From: Rhodospirillaceae bacterium | GTDB taxonomy: Bacteria; Pseudomonadota; Alphaproteobacteria; Rhodospirillales; JABJKH01 | Direction of reading: 5' to 3' | Length of the DNA stretch: 64,000 nt | Assembly: GCA_018660465.1 (NCBI GenBank) | Contig: JABJKH010000072.1 | Location: forward strand, 44,446 to 108,445 | Shown here: piece by piece, positions 1-9,711 of the stretch | How the letters are laid out: the number at the start of each line of letters is the position of its first letter | Position numbering within the stretch: the first letter of the stretch is position 1 | The notes under the pieces: generated by a model | Told to the model about the DNA's origin: nothing | Database searches by the model: none | What the model saw: the letters and a program-made list of their open reading frames with translations, nothing else | Translations under genes and position numbers: made by a program

Positions 1-639
1 CTCGATTCCGGAACCGTTGATCGTATTACCGATGAAATCAAAGCCGTGCACGAGATGGGAGTTCAGGTCTCTCTGGTGATTGGCGCTGGAAATATCTTTC
101 GCGGCGTTTCAGAGGCTGCTGAGAGTATTGAGCGTACCAGTGCCGATTATATGGGGATGCTGGCCACAGTGATGAATGCGCTGGCGGTCCAGAGCATGCT
201 GGAAAGTAAAGGTGTTGAGACCCGGGTTCAGTCAGCCATTCCAATGGCGACGGTGTGCGAACCGTATATTCGGCGCCGTGCGGTTCGGCATATGGAGCGC
301 GGGCGGCTGGTTATCTTTGCGGGTGGTACCGGTAATCCTTTTTTCACCACTGATACGGCCGCTGCTTTACGCGCCGTTGAAATGGGCTGCGACGGTCTTT
401 TGAAGGGGACACAGGTCGATGGTGTCTATAGCGCTGATCCAAAAAAAGTCGCAGATGCTGAACGTTATGATTCACTTTCCTATCAAGACGTGATATCCCG
501 CGACTTGAGAGTCATGGATACGTCGGCGATTGCGTTGGCGCGTGAGAATGATTTACCGATTTTGGTATTTTCCATTCACACGCCGGGCGCATTTGCTGAA
601 ATCGTCCATGGCGGCGGAACGTATACAATAATTCAGTAG
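1..639 (+). CDS. pyrH: Uridylate kinase (UMP kinase), 5' end outside window
   Basis: The reading frame is open from base 1 and encodes the last 212 residues of bacterial UMP kinase, which phosphorylates UMP to UDP in cytosolic pyrimidine nucleotide synthesis. Visible family features are GAGNIFRG in the nucleotide/UMP-binding region, the [15 protein letters not shown] helix, [15 protein letters not shown], and the [13 protein letters not shown] segment before the C-terminal regulatory part. UMP kinases are about 235-245 residues, so only the N-terminal 25-30 residues with the first Lys/Gly loop are missing. This is truncation by the window edge, not a pseudogene. It leads a gene train with frr 12 bases downstream, the standard pyrH-frr pairing. 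Confidence 0.97.
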   Translation, partial: LDSGTVDRITDEIKAVHEMGVQVSLVIGAGNIFRGVSEAAESIERTSADYMGMLATVMNALAVQSMLESKGVETRVQSAIPMATVCEPYIRRRAVRHMERGRLVIFAGGTGNPFFTTDTAAALRAVEMGCDGLLKGTQVDGVYSADPKKVADAERYDSLSYQDVISRDLRVMDTSAIALARENDLPILVFSIHTPGAFAEIVHGGGTYTIIQ

Positions 640-651
640 GGGGCGGGGACC

Positions 652-1221
652 GTGGCGGATACAAATTTTGCTAAGACGAAAGCTGACCTGCAACGTAGGA
701 TGGATGGTGCGGTGGAAGTGTTACACCAGGAATTCGCCGGCCTGCGAACTGGACGCGCCTCAATCAGCTTGCTTGAACCCATAACCGTCGATGCTTACGG
801 ATCGAACATGCCAATGAACCAAGTCGGCACGGTCAGCGTTCCTGAACCTCGGTTGTTGACCGTTCAAGTCTGGGACAAAGGGTTGGTCAAGGCTGTCGAA
901 AAAGCAATCATGGAATCCGGTCTTGGTTTAAATCCAGCGACCGAAGGCCAACTGATCCGCGTGCCAATCCCCCCGTTGACGGAAGAGCGTCGCGTCGAAT
1001 TGACGAAGGTCGCCGGAAAATATGCCGAAGAAGCGCGGATTGCGGTTCGAAATGTCCGACGACACGGCATGGACGATCTTAAGAAAGGCGAAAAAGACGG
1101 CGATATTTCTAAGGATGAGCACCACGACTATAGTCAGGAAATTCAGACTTTGACGGACAGCATCATCAAGAATATTGACGAAACTTTGGCGAACAAAGAA
1201 AAGGAAATTATGCAGGTATGA
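652..1221 (+). CDS. frr: Ribosome recycling factor
   Basis: Encodes 189 residues, close to the usual 185 of RRF, which splits the post-termination ribosome together with EF-G. The family core [11 protein letters not shown] lies near residues 28-38, and [12 protein letters not shown] followed by the conserved helix [19 protein letters not shown] is clear. The start is GTG at 652, preceded by a G-rich Shine-Dalgarno stretch (GGGGGCGGGG) a few bases upstream. The stop overlaps the uppS start in an ATGA arrangement, so the two are probably translationally coupled. Confidence 0.97.
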   Translation: MADTNFAKTKADLQRRMDGAVEVLHQEFAGLRTGRASISLLEPITVDAYGSNMPMNQVGTVSVPEPRLLTVQVWDKGLVKAVEKAIMESGLGLNPATEGQLIRVPIPPLTEERRVELTKVAGKYAEEARIAVRNVRRHGMDDLKKGEKDGDISKDEHHDYSQEIQTLTDSIIKNIDETLANKEKEIMQV

Positions 1222-1964
1222 CCCTGGTTTCGGCAGCTAAATTAAAAATTTCAGGCGGTGTGCAAGCGCCGACGCATGTTGCCATCATCATGGATGGAAA
1301 TGGACGTTGGGCGAAAGCACGCAATCTCCCTCGGATCGCTGGCCATAAGCGGGGGGCTGAGACAGTTAAGACGATCGTGCGTGCTGCTGCGGATTTAGGC
1401 GTGTCTTATTTGACGCTTTATGGTTTCTCATCAGAAAATTGGAACCGGCCCGAGGACGAAGTGAGGGGCTTGATGGGACTGCTAAGGTTCTATTTACGGA
1501 ATGAAATTAATTACTTACACAAAAATGGAGTGCGCCTTCTAATAATTGGGGATCGGGATCGTTTGGATGACGATATCGTAAACTTAATAGAGGATGCTGA
1601 GGCGCAAACAGCTAAAAATACGGCCATTACGTTGGCCATCGCGTTGAGTTACGGGGGTCGCTCTGAAATCACCCGGGCTGCGCGCATATTAGCGACACGG
1701 GTGGCAGCGGGTGACATTAGCCCAGCTGATATTGACGAGGGGGCATTGGAAGAGAGTTTGTTAACGTCGGGATTTCCCGACCCGGACCTACTCATTCGGA
1801 CCAGCGGCGAAAAGCGCATCAGTAATTTTCTGTTGTGGCAGACGGCTTATTCAGAGCTGATATTCGTCGATACACTGTGGCCGGACTTTTCCAAGGAAGA
1901 TTTAGAAAACGCTCTCATCGAGTTCCAGGGACGAGAGCGGCGCTATGGCACCATCAGCCGGTAA
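1218..1964 (+). CDS. uppS: Isoprenyl transferase (undecaprenyl diphosphate synthase)
   Basis: A 248-residue cis-prenyltransferase that adds isopentenyl units to farnesyl diphosphate to make the C55 carrier for peptidoglycan and O-antigen synthesis. Motif [11 protein letters not shown] (catalytic Asp near residue 26) marks the diphosphate-binding site. GHKRGAE, the SSENWNRP segment, and the C-terminal [19 protein letters not shown] and FVDTLWPDF motifs are all intact. The ATG overlaps the frr stop by 4 bases, and its own 3' end overlaps cdsA by 20 bases, which suggests coupled translation through this part of the operon. Confidence 0.97.
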   Translation: MTLVSAAKLKISGGVQAPTHVAIIMDGNGRWAKARNLPRIAGHKRGAETVKTIVRAAADLGVSYLTLYGFSSENWNRPEDEVRGLMGLLRFYLRNEINYLHKNGVRLLIIGDRDRLDDDIVNLIEDAEAQTAKNTAITLAIALSYGGRSEITRAARILATRVAAGDISPADIDEGALEESLLTSGFPDPDLLIRTSGEKRISNFLLWQTAYSELIFVDTLWPDFSKEDLENALIEFQGRERRYGTISR

Positions 1965-2778
1965 GGACCTCTCAAACTTAACTTTAAGAATTATTTCCGC
2001 ATTGGTATTGGCCCCTGTGGTATTGGCTGCGGCCTATGTCGGCGACGGTTTCTTTCTCTTCCTCGTCGGCATTGTCGTCTACCTTCTTGGTTTGGAATGG
2101 GCCTCAATCAGTATAGGCCGTATGTTTGGCTTTGTTCCCGCAATGGTGTGCGCGGGGCTCATTGGCTCAGTAGCCTTTGTCGGACTGGGGCATCCCGAAA
2201 CCGCATTTATAGCGCTTGCCGTCTCAGTAGCGATCGTATCGATTAACCCCACAAATTCCCCGGGGCCGTCTGGTAGAAGAGGATGGCTGGCGTTTGGGGT
2301 GATCTTTATTGGTACTTCGTTTGTGGCATTGCTGCTCATGCGAGCTGATAATCAATTGGGTCGAAATTTCATATTCTGGTTATTTGCGGTTGTTTGGTCT
2401 TCGGACACAGGGGCGTATGTATTTGGTAGGGCCATCGGCGGTCCAAAATTGGCACCAAATATTAGTCCAAAAAAAACCTGGGCCGGGTTTTATGGTGGCT
2501 TGGCGAGTTCAGCCCTTGCCGGGGCTTGCACCGCGGTTCTTTTGGAGGGGCCGAGCATCTTAGGGCTTGCGGTGTTTAGTGCTGTGGTTGGTTTTACGGC
2601 GCAGATGGGAGATTTATTGGAATCCTGGTTTAAGCGGAAGTTTTCGGTTAAAGACTCAGGTAAGATAATTCCCGGCCACGGTGGCTTGTTTGACCGAGTT
2701 GATGGCCTGATGACTGCGGTGCTATTTTGTGCCGCCGTGTGGGGACTAGAAAAAGATTGGATTGCGAGATGGCTCTAA
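1945..2778 (+). CDS. cdsA: Phosphatidate cytidylyltransferase
   Basis: A 277-residue polytopic inner-membrane enzyme that makes CDP-diacylglycerol from phosphatidate and CTP, the branch point for all phospholipids. Many hydrophobic segments precede the C-terminal family signature, visible as SWFKRKFSVKDSG followed by PGHGGLFDRVD near residues 231-255. The start ATG lies inside the 3' end of uppS. Its stop overlaps the dxr start region by 10 bases. The length matches the alphaproteobacterial family. Confidence 0.96.
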   Translation: MAPSAGKDLSNLTLRIISALVLAPVVLAAAYVGDGFFLFLVGIVVYLLGLEWASISIGRMFGFVPAMVCAGLIGSVAFVGLGHPETAFIALAVSVAIVSINPTNSPGPSGRRGWLAFGVIFIGTSFVALLLMRADNQLGRNFIFWLFAVVWSSDTGAYVFGRAIGGPKLAPNISPKKTWAGFYGGLASSALAGACTAVLLEGPSILGLAVFSAVVGFTAQMGDLLESWFKRKFSVKDSGKIIPGHGGLFDRVDGLMTAVLFCAAVWGLEKDWIARWL

Positions 2779-3974
2779 CCCAGACGGCTCCCGAAATTGA
2801 GGCGGCTCCGGAAATTGAGACCGCACCGCGACATGTGACAGTTTTAGGGTCGACAGGATCGGTTGGTGCGAACACCATTGACCTCATTCGGCGCAATCCT
2901 GGCCAATTCGTTGTTGAGGCATTGACCGCGAATAGCAACGTCAAGGCGTTGGCGGAGCAAGCCAAAGAATTTGGCGCAGCGCTCGCGGTGGTTGCCGACC
3001 CAAACTACTATCAGGACTTAAAAGACGCACTGGCGGGTACCGACATTGAAGCTGCCGCGGGGCCTGACGCTCTTTTAGAGGCCGCGGCCCGTCCCGCTGA
3101 TTGGGTAATGGCCAGTATTGTCGGCACGGCAGGTCTGCCGCCGACATTGGAAGCTGTCAGGCGGGGGGCTGTAATTGGCCTCGCCAACAAAGAATGCTTG
3201 GTGTCGGCAGGCGATTTCATGCTGCGCGAGATCGAAAAACATGGCGCGACCATGCTGCCGGTGGATTCAGAGCATAACGCGATATTCCAAGTTTTAGACT
3301 TTGATCATCCTGAAACCATTGACCGAATTATCCTCACCGCGTCCGGCGGGCCGTTCCGAACCACACCTATAGATGAATTAGAGGACGTCACACCTGAACA
3401 AGCAGTGGCCCATCCAAATTGGGACATGGGCGCAAAAATTTCCGTAGATTCTGCGACCATGTTCAATAAAGGCTTGGAATTAATCGAGGCCTATCACTTG
3501 TTCCCCGTCACCGAAAAACAGATTGAAATCGTGGTCCACCCGCAATCGGTGATCCACAGCATGGTTGGTTATGTGGATGGTTCAGTGCTGGCGCAGTTGG
3601 GAACCCCCGATATGCGCACACCAATTGCCTATTCACTAGCCTGGCCGTCGCGGATGGATGCTGCGGTGGAGCGCCTGGACTTTGTCAAGAACTCAACATT
3701 GACGTTCGAGACACCGGACCCAGAAAAATTCCCAGCCCTGCGGCTCGCCCGCGAAGCATTGCAGACGGGGAATGGTGCAGCCACAGTCATGAATGCCGCA
3801 AATGAAATTGCCGTCGCGGCGTTCCTGGGGCGGAAAATCGGATTTCTGGACATTGCTCGGGCGGTTGAAAAAACCATAGATCAAGCGCCAAAAGCTCCGC
3901 TGAATTCCTTGGATGATGTGTTTGAATCTGACCGGGCAGCACGAGAGATTGCGAAGGGCTTGATCCCGGGATAA
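2769..3974 (+). CDS. dxr: 1-deoxy-D-xylulose 5-phosphate reductoisomerase
   Basis: A 401-residue NADPH-dependent enzyme of the MEP isoprenoid pathway, converting DXP to MEP. The dinucleotide-binding loop GSTGSVG is at residues 27-33. The NKECLVSAG, SEHNAIFQ, TASGGPFR, HPNWDMGAKISVDSATM and NKGLELIEA metal- and substrate-binding motifs are intact. I chose the ATG at 2769, inside the last codons of cdsA, because longer in-frame starts would read far into cdsA. The first 20 residues form an acidic, Pro/Ala-rich extension with a short imperfect repeat (APEIE), unusual for the family, so a later GTG start cannot be excluded. Confidence 0.95.
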   Translation: MALTQTAPEIEAAPEIETAPRHVTVLGSTGSVGANTIDLIRRNPGQFVVEALTANSNVKALAEQAKEFGAALAVVADPNYYQDLKDALAGTDIEAAAGPDALLEAAARPADWVMASIVGTAGLPPTLEAVRRGAVIGLANKECLVSAGDFMLREIEKHGATMLPVDSEHNAIFQVLDFDHPETIDRIILTASGGPFRTTPIDELEDVTPEQAVAHPNWDMGAKISVDSATMFNKGLELIEAYHLFPVTEKQIEIVVHPQSVIHSMVGYVDGSVLAQLGTPDMRTPIAYSLAWPSRMDAAVERLDFVKNSTLTFETPDPEKFPALRLAREALQTGNGAATVMNAANEIAVAAFLGRKIGFLDIARAVEKTIDQAPKAPLNSLDDVFESDRAAREIAKGLIPG

Positions 3975-4035
3975 TCTAATTTCGAAAAAAATTCCCATAA
4001 GAGCTTGGTTTGAGGTAAAAACAGACCAAATTAGA
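3975..4035 (+). other. Nested inverted repeats in the dxr-rseP gap
   Basis: The 119-base gap between dxr and rseP contains an 8-base inverted pair, TCTAATTT at 3975-3982 with AAATTAGA at 4028-4035. It encloses a second, TTGGTTTG at 4005-4012 with CAGACCAA at 4022-4029 (one G-U pair). No U-tract follows, so it is not a standard intrinsic terminator. It may be a structured leader for rseP or simply AT-rich chance pairing. Confidence 0.3.
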
Positions 4036-4093
4036 ATTTGAGAAACAATTATGTAGGTGTGGGCTGAACAGCCTTCGGATCGGAATATTTATA

Positions 4094-5230
4094 ATGGAAG
4101 CTTTGATTTTCTTTTGGGACTACGTGGTCCTATTTTTAATTGTCCTTACCGTACTCGTCTTTGTTCATGAATTAGGGCATTTCCTCGTCGCCCGATATAA
4201 CGGCGTTCGGGTTGAGGTGTTCTCCATCGGGTTTGGGCCAGAACTGGTTGGTTGGAACGATACCAAGGGAACGCGTTGGCGGATTGCTCTGCTGCCTTTA
4301 GGCGGCTACGTCAAAATGTTTGGCGAGAGCGATGAAATAGAGGTTCCCAACGAAGAAGACGATGACGAGGCCGAAATTAAGACCCGTAAAATGACCGACG
4401 AAGAAATCGCAGTTTCGTTCCACCATAAAAAGCTAAAGCAGCGTACCGCGATTGTGTTCGCCGGACCCTTGGCTAATTTTGCTTTTACGATATTTGTGTT
4501 GGCAGGGCTATTCGCCGTCGTCGGCATACCCAAGCCGTTATCCTACGTCGGCGGTGTGGTCGAAAAAAGTGCTGCGGCGGAAGCGGGCTTTAAGACAGGT
4601 GACCAGGTTACGGCGATTAATGCCGAAGCGATCAAATATTTCGACGATCTCCGGCGTATTGTCGGCAATAGCGCCGACAGTAAACTGAGCTTCAACGTGA
4701 CCCGTGACGGTAAGGACGTTGTGCTAAGCGCTATTCCACGAGCGAAGTCTTATACCGGGGAAGATGGCGCTCAGAAATCCCGCGGCATGTTGGGCGTGCG
4801 CTATGATCCTGAAAAAATCGTGTACGAAAGACTTAATCCGTTTACCGCAGTTTGGCGGGGTGTGGAGCGGACTGCGGCAATGACGATGACGATCCTTTCG
4901 ACATTAGGACAAATGATCGTTGGCGATGAAAATCCGCAGCAATTACGCGGCGTCCTAGGTATTGCACAAATTTCTGGTGATGTTGCCCAACGCGGCTTTG
5001 TCGAGGTAATATTTTTTATGGCCGCTTTATCTCTTAATTTAGGGCTTATTAACCTATTTCCCATACCCATGTTGGACGGAGGTCATTTGGCTTTCTATGC
5101 AGTTGAGGCCATTCGGGGGCGTCCTTTGGGAGAAAGAGCGCAAGAATACGGTTTCCGATTCGGTCTGGGTCTGGTATTGCTGCTTTTCCTGTATGCGACC
5201 AGGAACGATATATTGCATTTTATGAATTAA
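4094..5230 (+). CDS. rseP: RIP metalloprotease RseP (site-2 protease family, M50)
   Basis: A 378-residue intramembrane zinc protease that cleaves transmembrane anti-sigma factors and remnant signal peptides. The zinc motif HELGH is at residues 25-29 in the first membrane helix. A PDZ domain occupies roughly residues 140-225 (VEKSAAAEAGFKTGDQV). The second catalytic motif, NLFPIPMLDGGHL, has its Asp at residue 328, followed by a C-terminal membrane helix. A highly acidic cytosolic loop lies near residues 78-100. It directly precedes bamA, the common alphaproteobacterial order that links envelope stress proteolysis to outer-membrane assembly. Confidence 0.96.
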   Translation: MEALIFFWDYVVLFLIVLTVLVFVHELGHFLVARYNGVRVEVFSIGFGPELVGWNDTKGTRWRIALLPLGGYVKMFGESDEIEVPNEEDDDEAEIKTRKMTDEEIAVSFHHKKLKQRTAIVFAGPLANFAFTIFVLAGLFAVVGIPKPLSYVGGVVEKSAAAEAGFKTGDQVTAINAEAIKYFDDLRRIVGNSADSKLSFNVTRDGKDVVLSAIPRAKSYTGEDGAQKSRGMLGVRYDPEKIVYERLNPFTAVWRGVERTAAMTMTILSTLGQMIVGDENPQQLRGVLGIAQISGDVAQRGFVEVIFFMAALSLNLGLINLFPIPMLDGGHLAFYAVEAIRGRPLGERAQEYGFRFGLGLVLLLFLYATRNDILHFMN

Positions 5231-5286
5231 AAGTGTTCGGGTTTCGTACATAGCTCGGCACGTGAATAAAAATATTGGGGGTTTTC

Positions 5287-7581
5287 TTGCGGCGTTTCTT
5301 TCGCATCTGGGCGCTAGGGCTTTTATTTCTACTCTTCGCTCCATTCATACATGCGGCTCACGCGCAGTCGGGTGGTGTCGTTCGCAATGTCATTGTTGAG
5401 GGCGCACAGCGTGTAGACCCCGCTACTGTTCGATCTTACCTGCTTCTGCGTAGCGGTGATACGTTCGACCCTGCGCGAATTGACCGTTCCTTAAAAAGCT
5501 TGTTTGCCACCGGAATCTTTGCCGATGTTTCGTTGCAAAGGAATGGCGATGACTTAATTGTCACTGTGATCGAAAATCCAGTGATCAATCGAATTGCCTT
5601 TGAAGGCAACGATAAGTTTACCGATGATGCCTTAAATGAAGAAATGAATCTTCGGCCTCGGGTTATCTACACCCGGACAAAGGTACAGAAAGATGTCAAA
5701 CGCATGCTCACGCTCTATCGGCAAAGTGGCCGATTTGCGGCCGTGATTGAGCCAAAGCTGATCAAGCTGGAACAGAACCGCGTTGATATCGTCTTTGAGA
5801 TTAATGAGGGAAAGCCCACGGATATTCAGAATATCCGTATCGTCGGCAACACAAAGTTTAAGGATTCTCGGCTGCGGCAGGTCATTCAAACGGAAGAAAC
5901 GCGATGGTGGCGGTTCTTAAGTTCTACGACAAGTTACGATCCTGATCGTCTGACGTTGGACCGGGAACTCCTGCGCCGATTTTATTTAAAAAACGGATAC
6001 GCGGACTTCCGGGTGATTTCCGCCTTGGCAGAATTGACGCCGGACAGGCGCAACTTTTTCATTACCTTTACGGTTGAAGAAGGCGAGAGATATAAGTTTG
6101 GTAAAATTGATGTTGATACCAGGCTTCGAGATCTAAAACCCGAACAAGTCAAACAAGTGATCGAGATCGAACCCGGCGCGTGGTATGATTCGACAAAGAT
6201 AGATAAGGGTGTAAACCGCATAACATCACAGGTCGGTACCTTGGGGTACGCCTTTGTTGAGGTTAGGCCGCGTGTACGTCGCGACCAAAAAACGAAAACA
6301 ATTTCAATTAAGTATGAGATCAATGAAGGTCCGCGGGTGTTCGTTGAGCGGATCGACGTCTCCGGCAACGTACGCACTTTGGATAAAGTCATTCGCCGAG
6401 AATTTAAATTGGTCGAAGGCGACGGATTTAATGCAGCGAAGATGCGCCGGTCTCGTCAGCGACTGCAAAATTTGAACTTCTTTGAAAAGGTAGCTGTTGA
6501 ACAAGTGCCTGGCAGTGCGCCTGACAAGAATATTATTAAAGTTTCAGTCGAGGAAAAATCGACAGGATCTGTCTCATTCGGTGCGGGATATTCGTCGACC
6601 AATGGTCCTTTGGCGGACGTCGGTTTGGAGGAAAAAAACTTCTTGGGACGGGGCCAACTGGTTAAATTTAATATAGTTATTGCTGCTGAAAAAAGCCAAG
6701 TGGACATTGGGTTTAGAGAGCCATATTTTTTAGGTCGGGAAATTACCGCTGGCGTTGATATATTTAGAACCCGGACAGACCGACAAGATACGAGTTCGTT
6801 AGATACGGACGAATATGGTGCCAGTACTTTATTCTCCTACCCGATCCTTGAATCGCTCTCCCAAAGATGGGGGTATTCCGTTAAACAAACGAAAATTACC
6901 GATGTATCTTCGAATGCATCTCAGGTTATCATTGATGCCCAAAATGATAATAAAAAAAGGTTGATTTCGGAAATCAGACACACTCTAAGGCTTGAAAAAC
7001 GGGATAATATTGTCAATCCTACCGACGGATATACTGTTGGATTTACAACGGCTTATGCGGGGCTAGGGGGGGATGCCACTTTCGTACGAAACTCATTAAG
7101 TGGGAAATATTTTTATCCTGTTGCTGATCAATGGGTATTCTCACTCGTCGGTTCAGCGGGCTGGGCAATTGGGGTCGGTGAAGAAGTTAGTTTCTTAGAC
7201 CGACTCTTTCTTGGCGGAAGCAAGGTCAGAGGCTTCGATTCCGCAGGTATCGGTCCTCGTGATAACGTAAAGGGTGACGCTCTGGGGGCAGAGTGGGTCT
7301 ATTCGGGGCAAATTGAGCTTGATTTTCCGGTTGGCTTGCCTGATTCGTTTCGTGTGACCGGTAAAGTATTCACCGACTTTGGCAGTGCCGGCGGCATCGA
7401 AGAAGCGAATCCCAATGGCTCATCAATTGACAAGAGTTCGTCCTTCAGAGCATCGGTAGGTTTTGGATTTCAATGGGTATCACCTTTCGGTCCGGTGGGG
7501 TTAGATTTTGCCGTTCCGTATCTTAAGGAAGAATTCGATCAAACAGAATTCGTTAGATTTAACTTTGGCGCCCGACTTTAG
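5287..7581 (+). CDS. bamA: Outer membrane protein assembly factor BamA
   Basis: An Omp85-family outer-membrane protein that folds and inserts beta-barrel proteins. With the TTG start at 5287 it has 764 residues and a clean signal peptide (basic MRRFF start, hydrophobic core, cleavage near AHAQS). That TTG has a G-rich Shine-Dalgarno (TTGGGGG, 5275-5281) five bases upstream. An alternative TTG at 5275 would add four residues and consume that SD. About five POTRA repeats fill residues 25-420. The C-terminal barrel contains the conserved VRGFDSAGIGPRD segment and ends in an aromatic-rich strand (FNFGARL). The skp gene follows after 21 bases. Confidence 0.96.
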   Translation: MRRFFRIWALGLLFLLFAPFIHAAHAQSGGVVRNVIVEGAQRVDPATVRSYLLLRSGDTFDPARIDRSLKSLFATGIFADVSLQRNGDDLIVTVIENPVINRIAFEGNDKFTDDALNEEMNLRPRVIYTRTKVQKDVKRMLTLYRQSGRFAAVIEPKLIKLEQNRVDIVFEINEGKPTDIQNIRIVGNTKFKDSRLRQVIQTEETRWWRFLSSTTSYDPDRLTLDRELLRRFYLKNGYADFRVISALAELTPDRRNFFITFTVEEGERYKFGKIDVDTRLRDLKPEQVKQVIEIEPGAWYDSTKIDKGVNRITSQVGTLGYAFVEVRPRVRRDQKTKTISIKYEINEGPRVFVERIDVSGNVRTLDKVIRREFKLVEGDGFNAAKMRRSRQRLQNLNFFEKVAVEQVPGSAPDKNIIKVSVEEKSTGSVSFGAGYSSTNGPLADVGLEEKNFLGRGQLVKFNIVIAAEKSQVDIGFREPYFLGREITAGVDIFRTRTDRQDTSSLDTDEYGASTLFSYPILESLSQRWGYSVKQTKITDVSSNASQVIIDAQNDNKKRLISEIRHTLRLEKRDNIVNPTDGYTVGFTTAYAGLGGDATFVRNSLSGKYFYPVADQWVFSLVGSAGWAIGVGEEVSFLDRLFLGGSKVRGFDSAGIGPRDNVKGDALGAEWVYSGQIELDFPVGLPDSFRVTGKVFTDFGSAGGIEEANPNGSSIDKSSSFRASVGFGFQWVSPFGPVGLDFAVPYLKEEFDQTEFVRFNFGARL

Positions 7582-7602
7582 GCCCGAAATTAGGAGAGTA
7601 TA

Positions 7603-8202
7603 GTGAAACATTTTTTCCTCGTAATGGTCAGTGTTGTTTTGTTAGGTGCTGGACTTTCGACCACGTCAAATGCTCAGCAGAAAACGTCAGCGCCGAAGCA
7701 ACAAGCTGGAACACAACTCGTTATCGCCTTTATTGATAATAAATACATGCTTTCTAATGCCGCTGTATTTAAGGACGTGACCGCGCAGGTTCAGAAATTT
7801 CGGGTAGCCGTCCAGGCAGATGTTCGCAACGAAGAAGAAGCTCTGCGCAAGGCGACTGAGGACTTAAAGCGTAAACGTCAAGTACTGTCGGCCGATGCGT
7901 TCAATGCTGAGCGTGAAAGGTACCAAGACAGAGTAGCGTCCTTACAGGCCCGAGTAGATCGTATTCAAAAAGAGTTTGCCCGTTCTGAACAAAAAGTTAT
8001 GGGGAAAATTCGTGGCGTTGTGAATGAAATAATTAGCAAAATAGCGACGGAATTGAACTTGATCCTGATATTGCGACGCCGTGACATTACCTATGGGCAT
8101 CCATCTTTGGATATTACCAAGCATATAGTTACACGCCTGGATAAAAGATTACCTAAGATTCAAGTCCCTGATCCTCGTAATAGTCGGGCGCTTGGCAAGT
8201 AA
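7603..8202 (+). CDS. skp: OmpH/Skp family periplasmic chaperone
   Basis: A 199-residue exported protein with an N-terminal signal peptide (hydrophobic core, cleavage near SNAQQ) and a central long charged coiled-coil, residues about 60-140. This is typical of Skp, which holds unfolded outer-membrane proteins on the way to BamA. The start is GTG at 7603, preceded by AGGAGAG. The C-terminal ITKHIVTRLDKRLPKI segment matches the body domain of OmpH proteins. It lies between bamA and lpxD, its conserved place. Confidence 0.92.
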   Translation: MKHFFLVMVSVVLLGAGLSTTSNAQQKTSAPKQQAGTQLVIAFIDNKYMLSNAAVFKDVTAQVQKFRVAVQADVRNEEEALRKATEDLKRKRQVLSADAFNAERERYQDRVASLQARVDRIQKEFARSEQKVMGKIRGVVNEIISKIATELNLILILRRRDITYGHPSLDITKHIVTRLDKRLPKIQVPDPRNSRALGK

Positions 8203-8217
8203 TACGGTAAATAAGGG

Positions 8218-9240
8218 ATGGCCGATCCGAAATTCTTTACCAAAGCTGGGCCCTTTACGCTTGCCCAATTAGCGAAAATTTCCGATGCGGTGATATCAGG
8301 CCCTATAGTGCCTGAAACGATGTACAGTGATGTTGCACCGCTTGATACAGCCGTGTCCCACCATGTTAGTTTTCTCGACAACACCCGGTATACAGATGCG
8401 TTCCGTGTCAGTCGAGCTGGGGTTTGCATCATTCGTCCAGAGTATGCGGATACGGCACCTGCGGGTATGGCCCTGTTGACGACACCTGATCCGTATCGGG
8501 CTTATGCCAAGGCTGCGACGGCGTTTTATCCACTGCCTATGGCTTCTGGAGAGATATCTCCAGCGGCGCAAATAGATGACTCAGCAGAAATTGGTGAGGG
8601 CACCGAAATTGCTGCGGGGGCAGTGATCTCGGCCCGAGCAAAAATTGGCGCGCGCTGCCGCATTGGTGAAAATTCAGTCATTGGGTCTGGTGTTATTCTT
8701 GGCGATCATGGTTCTGTCGGGGCGTGTGCCTCCCTGGCGTACTGTGAAATTGGTGCGCGGGTGCTGATCTATCCTGGTGTCCGAATCGGTCAGGATGGCT
8801 TTGGCTTTGCGCCCGGTGCAGAAGGACATTTGAAGGTGCCGCAGTTGGGCCGTGTGATCATTGGCGACGATGTAGAAATCGGCGCAAATTCGACAATAGA
8901 TCGTGGTTCAGGACCTGATACAATAATCGGCAGCGGTGTCAGAATTGATAACCTCGTCCAAATCGGTCATAACGTGCAGATTGGTCAGGGATGTATCTTG
9001 GTGTCACAGGTCGGCGTCTCTGGTAGTACGGAGATTGGTGATTTCGCGGTGCTTGCCGGTCAAGTCGGCGTTGCCGGACACTTGAAGATCGGTGCAGGTG
9101 CTAAGATTGCGGCACAAGGTGGGGCAATCCAAGACGTTCCCCCTGGTGCGGAAGTTGGGGGAACACCGACAGTTCCGGTACGCCAATGGTTACGGACGGC
9201 AGCTTATATGAATAAATTGATGAAGAAAAAAGGCAAGTAG
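8218..9240 (+). CDS. lpxD: UDP-3-O-acylglucosamine N-acyltransferase
   Basis: A 340-residue acyltransferase for the third step of lipid A synthesis, adding the N-linked hydroxyacyl chain from ACP. An N-terminal uridine-binding domain (residues 1-100) precedes a left-handed beta-helix built from hexapeptide repeats (residues about 110-310). QDGFGFAPG and the [14 protein letters not shown] segment, which contains the catalytic His, are clear. It ends in a Lys-rich helix. fabZ starts three bases after its stop. Confidence 0.96.
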   Translation: MADPKFFTKAGPFTLAQLAKISDAVISGPIVPETMYSDVAPLDTAVSHHVSFLDNTRYTDAFRVSRAGVCIIRPEYADTAPAGMALLTTPDPYRAYAKAATAFYPLPMASGEISPAAQIDDSAEIGEGTEIAAGAVISARAKIGARCRIGENSVIGSGVILGDHGSVGACASLAYCEIGARVLIYPGVRIGQDGFGFAPGAEGHLKVPQLGRVIIGDDVEIGANSTIDRGSGPDTIIGSGVRIDNLVQIGHNVQIGQGCILVSQVGVSGSTEIGDFAVLAGQVGVAGHLKIGAGAKIAAQGGAIQDVPPGAEVGGTPTVPVRQWLRTAAYMNKLMKKKGK

Positions 9241-9243
9241 GAC

Positions 9244-9711
9244 ATGGATGCGGGCTCGGACGCGACGACAAACACGGAATTAGATATCAATCAAATTATG
9301 GACCGGATACCGCATCGGTATCCAATCTTGTTGATTGATCGTGTCATTGATCTTGTTCCTGATGAACGCGCCACCGGTATCAAGAACGTCACCTTCAACG
9401 AACCACATTTTCAAGGTCACTTCCCGACCCGCCCGATTATGCCCGGGGTCATGATCGTTGAAGCCATGGCACAGACGTCTGCGGTCTTGGTAGTGGAAAC
9501 CCTAGACTTGGTATCACAGGGAAAACTTGTGTACTTCATGACCATCGATAACGCGCGTTTCCGGAAACCCGTTACGCCGGGCGATGTCTTACTGGTTCAT
9601 GTCGAAAAGGTGCGGAACCGGGGACCTGTGTGGAAATTTAAGGGCGAGGCCAAAGTTGGCGATGCTCTCGTCGCTGAAGCAACCTTTTCTGCCATGATCG
9701 TGGATGAGTAA
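9244..9711 (+). CDS. fabZ: 3-hydroxyacyl-ACP dehydratase FabZ
   Basis: A 155-residue hot-dog-fold enzyme that dehydrates beta-hydroxyacyl-ACP in type II fatty-acid synthesis. The family signatures [38 protein letters not shown] (catalytic His in GHFP, Glu in VEA) and [10 protein letters not shown] are intact. It sits between lpxD and lpxA, the classic arrangement that balances hydroxyacyl-ACP use between phospholipid and lipid A. It overlaps lpxA by 8 bases. Confidence 0.97.
   Translation: MDAGSDATTNTELDINQIMDRIPHRYPILLIDRVIDLVPDERATGIKNVTFNEPHFQGHFPTRPIMPGVMIVEAMAQTSAVLVVETLDLVSQGKLVYFMTIDNARFRKPVTPGDVLLVHVEKVRNRGPVWKFKGEAKVGDALVAEATFSAMIVDE

Noticed and set aside
1..639. pyrH as a truncated pseudogene
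   Set aside because: The frame is open from base 1 with intact motifs; the missing N-terminus is due to the window edge.
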